Source: an uncultured candidate division WPS-2 bacterium (lineage in GTDB: Bacteria; Vulcanimicrobiota; Vulcanimicrobiia; Vulcanimicrobiales; Vulcanimicrobiaceae). Taken from it: DNA of 47,420 bases. The notes under the pieces were generated by a model that saw only the letters and a program-made list of their open reading frames with translations, was not told where the DNA came from and ran no database searches. This document shows positions 42,603-47,420 of the stretch, piece after piece. The first letter of the stretch is position 1, and the number at the start of each line of letters is the position of its first letter. A program made the position numbers and the translations under genes. The stretch is from NCBI GenBank assembly GCA_937927945.1, contig CALEYW010000081.1, positions 1-47,420 of the forward strand, given 5' to 3'.

Positions 42603-42953
42603 ATGGCGACCGATTTCCGAACCGGCGAATTTCCCCGTCGGGCGCGCGAGGCGCTCGACGGCTACCTATGGCTGGCCCGCGTCTTCGACAAGGCACGGGC
42701 CTCTCGAGACGAGACGATCTTCGACTATATCTATCCTTGTCCGATGGACCGTGGGGTGTTCGATCGCTGGGGGATCACGTCGCGCATGTTCGACGCCGCG
42801 CTCGATACGGCGCAGACCGACGAGCAGATCCTGACCTGGATCAAGGCTCGCGTTCCGGCGGCTCGCCGCGACGACGCAAATCGCTGGCTGCTCGAAGAGA
42901 AGATCGAGAGCCTCGAGCGGCAGGACGCGGAAGAGGGCGGCGTCCCAGCCTAG
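42603..42953 (+). CDS. DUF5069 domain protein
   Basis: Predicted 116-aa soluble protein matching the DUF5069 pattern: FPRRAREALDGYLWLARVFDKA, then DYIYPCPMDRGVFDRWGI (split here over the family's core), and a C-terminal helix ILTWIKARVPA. Function is unknown. An AGAGGACG ribosome site precedes the ATG by a few bases. It begins 77 nt from the divergent cystathionine beta-synthase start. The gap holds the GC-rich string CCCGGGGGCGCAGCCTG that resembles part of the dnaE insertion. Confidence 0.85.
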   Translation: MATDFRTGEFPRRAREALDGYLWLARVFDKARASRDETIFDYIYPCPMDRGVFDRWGITSRMFDAALDTAQTDEQILTWIKARVPAARRDDANRWLLEEKIESLERQDAEEGGVPA

Positions 42954-42969
42954 GGCGAACGCCGCTCGC

Positions 42970-43323
42970 GTGAGCCTCTCGCGCGTCCGTTTCACCCTGA
43001 CTGCGCTCTCTGCCGCGCTGTTCTTTGCCGCGTGCGGCGGCCCGCAGGTTCCGCCGGCGCAGAACTACGGCGCCATCCGCGGACGGGCGTACGACGTCGC
43101 CACGAACCAGCCGGTCGCGGGCGTGGTCGTCACCACGTTCACGATCCTGAACGGCACGACCGGCACCGATGGAACGTATCGCATCGGGAACATTCCGCCC
43201 GGCCAGTACAACGTGCAGGCGCAGCCGCCGCAAGGCTACGCGCTGCAATCCTCCGCTCCGATCACGGGCAGCATCGCGCTCGGCGAGACGATCACCATCG
43301 ACATCCCGCTCGTCAAGCAATAG
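42970..43323 (+). CDS. Lipoprotein with carboxypeptidase-regulatory-like domain
   Basis: Predicted 117-aa protein with a GTG start. The signal ends in LFFAACGG, a lipobox with FAAC. The mature part is a single CarboxypepD-regulatory-like/transthyretin-type beta sandwich: GAIRGRAYDVATNQPVAGVVV, GTTGTDGTYRIGNIPPGQYNV and a final strand SIALGETITIDIPLV. Such domains serve as surface or periplasmic adhesion and stability modules. It lies 16 nt after the DUF5069 gene and 4 nt before glycerate kinase, so the three are probably one transcript. Confidence 0.8.
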   Translation: MSLSRVRFTLTALSAALFFAACGGPQVPPAQNYGAIRGRAYDVATNQPVAGVVVTTFTILNGTTGTDGTYRIGNIPPGQYNVQAQPPQGYALQSSAPITGSIALGETITIDIPLVKQ

Positions 43324-43327
43324 CGCC

Positions 43328-44446
43328 GTGCGCGTCATCGTCGCGCCCGATAAGTTCAAGGGGAGTCTGGATGCGGCCGGTGTCGCGGCGGCGTTGATCG
43401 CCGGCTGGCTCGACATCGCCCCCGGTGCCGCATGCGACGCGATCCCGATGGCCGACGGCGGTGACGGAACGGTCGAAGCGTTTCTCGCCGGTGGTGCGCA
43501 GGCGCGCACGGTACGCGTGCGCGGCCCGCTCGGTGCGCCGGTCGAGGCGACCTACGCTCGCGACGGCGACCTAGCGGTCGTCGAGATGGCCGCCGCGTCG
43601 GGCCTCGCCCTGCTCGGCACCGCGCTCGACGCGCGGCATGCGACGACGTACGGCACGGGCGAGCTGCTGCGCGATGCGCTCGCGCACGGCGCGCGCCGCA
43701 TCATCCTCGGGATCGGCGGAAGCGCGACGACCGACGGCGGTGCCGGTGCGCTTGCCGCGCTCGGCGCGCGATTCCTCGACGCGAACGGTGCGCAACTCAT
43801 GCCGGCGCCCGCAGCGCTCGCGAACGTTGCGACGGTCGACCTCTCCGCGCTCGACGCTCGCGTCGCCGCGGTCGACCTCGCGATCGCCTGCGACGTCGAC
43901 AACCCGCTGCTGGGCGCGCACGGCGCCGCCGCCGTCTACGGGCCGCAGAAGGGCGCATCGGCGGACGACGTGCGGTTCTTGGACGGCGTCCTCGCGCGAT
44001 TGGCCGACGCGCTGGTCGCCGCGACCGGCTGCGACCTGCGCGAACTCCCCGGGGCGGGCGCGGCGGGCGGTCTGGGCTGGGCGCTGGCGACGACGTGCGG
44101 CGCGCGGCTCGAGCGCGGCGTCTCTCTGGTGGCCGAGGTGCGCGGCCTCGCCGGCGCGCTGCGCGGTGCGGACCTTTGCTTGACCGGCGAAGGCCGCATC
44201 GACGACCAGACGCTGCGCGGGAAGGTCGTCGACGGCGTCGCCGCGCTCGCCCGCGCGGCCGGCGTTCCGGTCATCGCGTTCGGCGGCAGCGTCGACTTCA
44301 GTGCCGAGCGCGCGTTGCGCGCGCGCGGGGTGCGCTGCGTTCCGATCGTCCCGGGGCCGGCGAGCCTCGAAGCAGCGATGCGCGACGCCGCGCCGAACCT
44401 GCGCGCCGCCGCGGCTCGCACCGCGGCGCTGCTGCTCGATGAATGA
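43328..44446 (+). CDS. Glycerate kinase (GlxK/GarK family)
   Basis: Predicted 372-aa kinase converting D-glycerate to a phosphoglycerate. Family motifs are VRVIVAPDKFKGSL at the N-terminus, PMADGGDGTVEAF, ILGIGGSATTDGGAGALAALG, AVYGPQKGA, GAGAAGGLGWAL and LTGEGRIDDQTLRGK. The GTG start lies 4 nt after the lipoprotein stop. Garden-variety members make 2-phosphoglycerate and feed glyoxylate or glycerate carbon into glycolysis; no other glycerate-pathway gene is in the window. It ends convergent with an unknown gene, 24 nt apart, with a short GACCG/CGGTC inverted repeat between them. Confidence 0.93.
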   Translation: MRVIVAPDKFKGSLDAAGVAAALIAGWLDIAPGAACDAIPMADGGDGTVEAFLAGGAQARTVRVRGPLGAPVEATYARDGDLAVVEMAAASGLALLGTALDARHATTYGTGELLRDALAHGARRIILGIGGSATTDGGAGALAALGARFLDANGAQLMPAPAALANVATVDLSALDARVAAVDLAIACDVDNPLLGAHGAAAVYGPQKGASADDVRFLDGVLARLADALVAATGCDLRELPGAGAAGGLGWALATTCGARLERGVSLVAEVRGLAGALRGADLCLTGEGRIDDQTLRGKVVDGVAALARAAGVPVIAFGGSVDFSAERALRARGVRCVPIVPGPASLEAAMRDAAPNLRAAAARTAALLLDE

Positions 44447-44470
44447 CCGCCCGCCGCGGCGCGACGGTCG

Positions 44471-45025
44471 CTAGACGGCCTCGTAGCGCGCGAACGCGAC
44501 GACGCGTCCGTTGCGGTAGACGAACCAAAGCGACGCTTCGGAGATCGCGGTCTGACGCGGAACGTAGCGCACGACGTCCGTTCCGCAGGCGGTGTGGTGC
44601 GCGGTTCCCGCGCCGAGGACGCGCTCGACCGCCGCGCGCGTGCTGCCCAGACCGAGGGCTTCGTGGGTTTTCGTCCCGGCGGCGAGCGTGACGATGGAGC
44701 CCGGCGGTGCCGTGTCGGCTTCGCCGAGGACCGCGCTGTAACTCGACTCTTCAGCTTCGCTGCCGGCGTGCAGCTCCACGGCATGCGCGGACGGAATGCG
44801 GGCGAGGACGTAGATGTATCCATCCTTCCCGCGCGCGATGATGGCGGCGTTCTCTCCGAACGTCGTAAATTGCGCGCGGTCGAAGTGCACCGTCGCCGTC
44901 GGCGGGACGTCGGCGGCGCCGCGCGCGCCGCTCCACGGCGCGATCGCTGCGGCGCTGCACCGTACCGACGGGAGCGCAGCGGTCCAGCGTACGAGCGCCG
45001 CGTCGGGCGCGGCGGGCGCGGTCAC
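44471..45025 (-). CDS. Hypothetical protein after yvcK (184 aa)
   Basis: Predicted 184-aa protein with a GTG start overlapping the yvcK stop (GTGA), so it is certainly translated with yvcK. No signal peptide or membrane helix is evident. It has strands such as ATVHFDRAQFTTFGENAAII and GYIYVLARIPSAHAVEL, a segment THEALGLGSTRAAVERVLG that resembles an outer-membrane-assembly SmpA/BLIP-type loop-helix (GSTRAAVERVLG), and an end reading LWFVYRNGRVVAFARYEAV. These last pieces hint at a BLIP-like fold, without assignment. It occupies the place where whiA follows yvcK in Gram-positive genomes. Confidence 0.65.
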   Translation of the reverse strand: MTAPAAPDAALVRWTAALPSVRCSAAAIAPWSGARGAADVPPTATVHFDRAQFTTFGENAAIIARGKDGYIYVLARIPSAHAVELHAGSEAEESSYSAVLGEADTAPPGSIVTLAAGTKTHEALGLGSTRAAVERVLGAGTAHHTACGTDVVRYVPRQTAISEASLWFVYRNGRVVAFARYEAV

Positions 45026-46365
45026 GTCGGCTCCACCGACGGAGCGGCCTGGCGAAACTTCACGTACGAGGCGCGTTCGGCGACCGCATCGTTGACGATG
45101 CCCACCACCACCTCGGCGAGGCGATCGGGGTCGTGGCGGACCGTCTCGGTTTCGGAGATCACGTTGGCGCGCACGACTTTGACTCCGAGCGCGCGCAATT
45201 CCGCTTCGTCCACACGTACCGGCAATTGGCCTTCCTCGGCATAAATGTCGCGCAGCTTACACGGGAGTTGGTCGTTCACGATCACGACGTCGCACAACTT
45301 CGCGTCGGGTCCGTTGGTCAGCGCGCGTACGTGTGCCGAGGCCGTATAGCCGTCGGTCTCGCCGGGCTGCGTCATGACGTTGCAGACGTAGATCTTCACG
45401 GCGCTCGCCGCCTCGATCTCGCGCGCGACGCGGTCGACGAGCAGGTTCGGCATGATCGAGGTGTAGAGCGAACCGGGTCCCAGAATGATCGCGTCGGCGG
45501 AACGGATCGCGGTGATCACCTCGTCCAGCGGGGCGGCATACGGAGGATCGAGGAACACTTTCGCGATCGTGCCGCGAGCTGCGGTGATCTTCGACTCGCC
45601 TTCGATGATCCGGCCGTCGACCAGCTCGGCGCACAGCCGTATGACCGCCAGCGTCGAGGGAAGCACGCTGCCCTTCACGTTGAGGACGCGGCTCGAGACC
45701 TTGATCGCCTGGTCGAAATTTCCGGTGATCCCGGTCATCGCCGCGAGGAAGAGGTTCCCGAACGAATGGCCGGTGAGCCCTTCGCCTTCTTCGAAACGGT
45801 AGCGGAAGAGCTCCGTGACGAGCGCTTCGTCGTCGGCGAGCGCGACCAGACAGTTGCGGATGTCGCCGGGCGGCAGAACGCCGAGCTCTTTTTGCAGCCG
45901 CCCCGACGATCCGCCGTCGTCGCTCACCGTCACGACGGCGGTGAGATTGCGCGTCTGTTTCTTCAGGCCGCGCAGCATCGTCGCGAGCCCCGTACCGCCG
46001 CCGACGACGACGATCCGGTAGCCGGCCTCGAGCCGTCGTTCCATCACCGCGTCGATCATCCGCGACGGATACGGCGTTACCGCCGTGACGATCGCGTTGA
46101 GCCACTTCCAGATCCCGAGCGAAACGAGCAGGACGCCGAGCACCATGAACGTCCACGACAGATACCCGGGCGGGAAGAACTCCGAGACGATGCCGTCGAC
46201 CATCTCGTTGATGCGCAGCGTATAGCCTTCGTCGGTCAGATAGCGCGAGACGCCGTTGACGAAGAGCGCCGCACCGATCACCGCCATCAGCAGCCAGCGT
46301 TTCACCCGCAGGCCCGGGATGAACCAGCGCCACAGGCCGAGCGAGCGTCGCATGCGGCTGCTCAT
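45022..46365 (-). CDS. yvcK: YvcK family (gluconeogenesis factor/CofD-like) protein with N-terminal membrane helices
   Basis: Predicted 447-aa protein. Residues 24-40 and 69-92 are membrane helices (WLLMAVIGAALFVNGVS; LSWTFMVLGVLLVSLGIW). The CofD/UPF0052 domain begins at YRIVVVGGGTGLATMLRGL (GGGTG at 122-126), followed by VTVSDDGGSSGRL, GDIRNCLVALAD, TGHSFGNLFLAAM, ILGPGSLYTSIMPNLLV and NVMTQPGETDGY. YvcK binds UDP-sugars and is needed for cell shape and growth on gluconeogenic carbon in model species. The ATG overlaps the rapZ stop (ATGA). Membrane-anchored versions are known in several phyla. Confidence 0.92.
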   Translation of the reverse strand: MSSRMRRSLGLWRWFIPGLRVKRWLLMAVIGAALFVNGVSRYLTDEGYTLRINEMVDGIVSEFFPPGYLSWTFMVLGVLLVSLGIWKWLNAIVTAVTPYPSRMIDAVMERRLEAGYRIVVVGGGTGLATMLRGLKKQTRNLTAVVTVSDDGGSSGRLQKELGVLPPGDIRNCLVALADDEALVTELFRYRFEEGEGLTGHSFGNLFLAAMTGITGNFDQAIKVSSRVLNVKGSVLPSTLAVIRLCAELVDGRIIEGESKITAARGTIAKVFLDPPYAAPLDEVITAIRSADAIILGPGSLYTSIMPNLLVDRVAREIEAASAVKIYVCNVMTQPGETDGYTASAHVRALTNGPDAKLCDVVIVNDQLPCKLRDIYAEEGQLPVRVDEAELRALGVKVVRANVISETETVRHDPDRLAEVVVGIVNDAVAERASYVKFRQAAPSVEPT

Positions 46366-47216
46366 CGCGTCACGTCGCGCGCGTCGAAGGTTGCCAGCAC
46401 GCCGGTCGTCTCGCTCAAGTAGCGCAGGACGCGCCGGCCGATGTAGACGCTGCGGTGCCGGCCGCCGGTGCAGCCAATCGCGATCGTCACCTGCGACTTG
46501 CCTTCCTGCTCGTAGCGCGGGATCAAGAAATCGAGCAACGCGAACAGCCGATCGAGAAACGGTTCCGTTTCGGCGATCCCTTCGAGAAACGCTGCGACGG
46601 GCCCGTCCGCGCCGGTCAGTTCGCGCAAGCCTTCGACGTAGTTCGGATTGGGGAGAAAGCGCACGTCGAAGACGAGGTCGGCATCGAGCGGCACGCCGTA
46701 CTTGAATCCGAACGCGACGATCGCGACCCGCAGCCGGCGCGCGTCGGGGCCGAGGAACGTCGTGCCGATCCGATCCTTGAGCTGGCCCAGCGTCAGCCGC
46801 GTCGTGTCCCACACGATGTCGGCACGATCGCGCAGGCCCGCCAGCGCGGCGCGTTCGGCGGCGATCGCTTCAGCCAGTCCCACGCCGTTCTCGCCGTACG
46901 GGTGGCGGCGGCGCGTCTCGCTGTAGCGCCGAATGAGCGTCTCGTCCTCGGCGTCGAGAAAGAGCACCTCGGGACGATGGGCGTCGGCCTCCAGCTGTTC
47001 GATCGCGACGAGCGCGTCGCCGAACGGCCCAAGCGTTCGAACGTCGAGCGCGAGCGCCGCGTTCGCTCCCCCGGTTTCATCGACCAGGGCGACGAAGGGA
47101 CCGGCCAGGACGGGCGGCGCGTTGTCGAGGCAGGCAAACCCGAAATCCTCGAGTGATTTCATCGTCTGGCTCTTGCCCGCACCTGAGAGCCCCGTTACGA
47201 TGACGAGACGACGCAT
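46362..47216 (-). CDS. rapZ: RapZ/YvcJ family nucleotide-binding protein
   Basis: Predicted 284-aa protein. The Walker A loop is VTGLSGAGKSQTMKSLEDFG (residues 7-26), followed by CLDNAPP, a Walker B-like VLFLDAEDETLIRRYSETRRRHP, FGFKYGVP, DVRFLPNPNY and the C-terminal IGCTGGRHRSVYIGRR, all typical of the family. In enterobacteria RapZ is an RNA adaptor controlling glucosamine-6-phosphate synthase; in Bacillus the orthologue is YvcJ. It is coupled to yvcK. Only two bases separate its start codon from that of the divergent DUF2203 gene. Confidence 0.95.
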   Translation of the reverse strand: MRRLVIVTGLSGAGKSQTMKSLEDFGFACLDNAPPVLAGPFVALVDETGGANAALALDVRTLGPFGDALVAIEQLEADAHRPEVLFLDAEDETLIRRYSETRRRHPYGENGVGLAEAIAAERAALAGLRDRADIVWDTTRLTLGQLKDRIGTTFLGPDARRLRVAIVAFGFKYGVPLDADLVFDVRFLPNPNYVEGLRELTGADGPVAAFLEGIAETEPFLDRLFALLDFLIPRYEQEGKSQVTIAIGCTGGRHRSVYIGRRVLRYLSETTGVLATFDARDVTR

Positions 47217-47218
47217 AT

Positions 47219-47420
47219 ATGAAGCTCTTTTCGGCTGAGAAGGCCAACGCCCTCATTCCGGTCCTGGAGCCGCTGCTCGACGAGCTGTGGGGGAAGCGTC
47301 GCGACCTGGCGATCCGGCTGTTGGAAACCGATCCCGCGCTGCGCGCCGGCCGACCCGACGCCACGCGCGACCGCCGGCGGTCGCGTGCCTTCACCGAGCT
47401 CAAGGCGGAGATCGTGCGGC
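47219..47420 (+). CDS. DUF2203 family protein, N-terminal part (runs off the window)
   Basis: The first 67 residues are visible: MKLFSAEKANALIPVLEPLLDE in successive turns, LWGKRRDLAIRLLE, and FTELKAEIVR at the window edge. The opening F-S/T-x-E-x-A-N-A-L-I-P-x-L pattern is that of DUF2203, a small helical cytoplasmic protein of unknown function. It is divergent from rapZ with two bases between the start codons (the palindrome CATATATG), so its mRNA may be leaderless or its promoter lies within rapZ. Confidence 0.78.
   Translation, partial: MKLFSAEKANALIPVLEPLLDELWGKRRDLAIRLLETDPALRAGRPDATRDRRRSRAFTELKAEIVR

Overview
The window comes from a high-GC diderm bacterium. The diderm inference rests on a TonB-dependent receptor with an outer-membrane barrel, several lipoproteins and periplasmic enzymes. 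The gene repertoire fits a phylum such as Vulcanimicrobiota/Eremiobacterota: short HisG with HisZ, an SdhA/B/E-type succinate dehydrogenase, RapZ-YvcK, DUF5069 and DUF2203 proteins, and frequent GTG/TTG starts. That placement is an inference from gene content only. Nothing resembling a prophage, IS element, CRISPR array or integron was found. Most of the window is ordinary chromosome, packed tightly with many 1-4 nt stop/start overlaps.

Layout. 1-606: 3' end of 23S rRNA, 5S rRNA and a terminator. 614-9168: mostly minus-strand genes, namely a membrane-anchored tautomerase-like protein, a GH130 glycosidase coupled to a TonB-dependent receptor, a decayed ThrE-type exporter gene, a PASTA Ser/Thr kinase, a ThpR-type RNA cyclic phosphodiesterase and a solitary amino-acid-binding protein, followed by one small plus-strand membrane ORF. 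9405-13072: the sdhA-sdhB-sdhE operon with its own terminator. 13189-14280: a GAF-GGDEF diguanylate cyclase, divergent from dnaE. 14395-24622: a plus-strand run of dnaE, an S41 peptidase, hisZ, hisG, a crotonase, an acyl-CoA ligase and hisD, nearly all joined by overlapping codons or gaps of 10 nt or less. 24725-28811: HAD phosphatase, ftsQ, ftsA, ftsZ and a terminator. 28840-32457: K+ channel, M20 amidohydrolase, SRPBCC protein, FmdB-like zinc ribbon and a small membrane protein. 32459-37513: methyltransferase-like protein, tRNA-Leu(CAA), a large GH35-type glycosidase and a divergent esterase. 37538-42525: a lipoprotein, a RibD/DHFR-like reductase, cystathionine gamma-lyase/synthase, a multiply frameshifted secreted-protein pseudogene and cystathionine beta-synthase. 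42603-47420: DUF5069 protein, a carboxypeptidase-regulatory-like lipoprotein, glycerate kinase, an unknown protein, YvcK, RapZ and the start of a DUF2203 protein.

How the parts work together. The GH130/receptor pair looks like a small uptake-and-cleavage unit for a mannose-type or related glycan. SdhA/B/E feeds electrons to quinone through a cysteine-rich E subunit in place of cytochrome b anchors. HisZ-HisG start histidine synthesis and HisD ends it, yet two acyl-CoA genes sit between hisG and hisD. Cystathionine beta-synthase and gamma-lyase form a transsulfuration pair. FtsQ-A-Z is a trimmed division cluster. RapZ-YvcK is the familiar nucleotide-binding pair, here without an adjacent whiA.

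No complete novel system is evident. The items most worth a second look are the acyl-CoA genes embedded in the his cluster, a GC-rich palindromic in-frame insertion in dnaE, a K+ channel with a TIGGGE filter, a GH35 protein whose acid/base Glu is Asp, two degraded genes in an otherwise intact region, and phased GTGG repeats upstream of ftsA.
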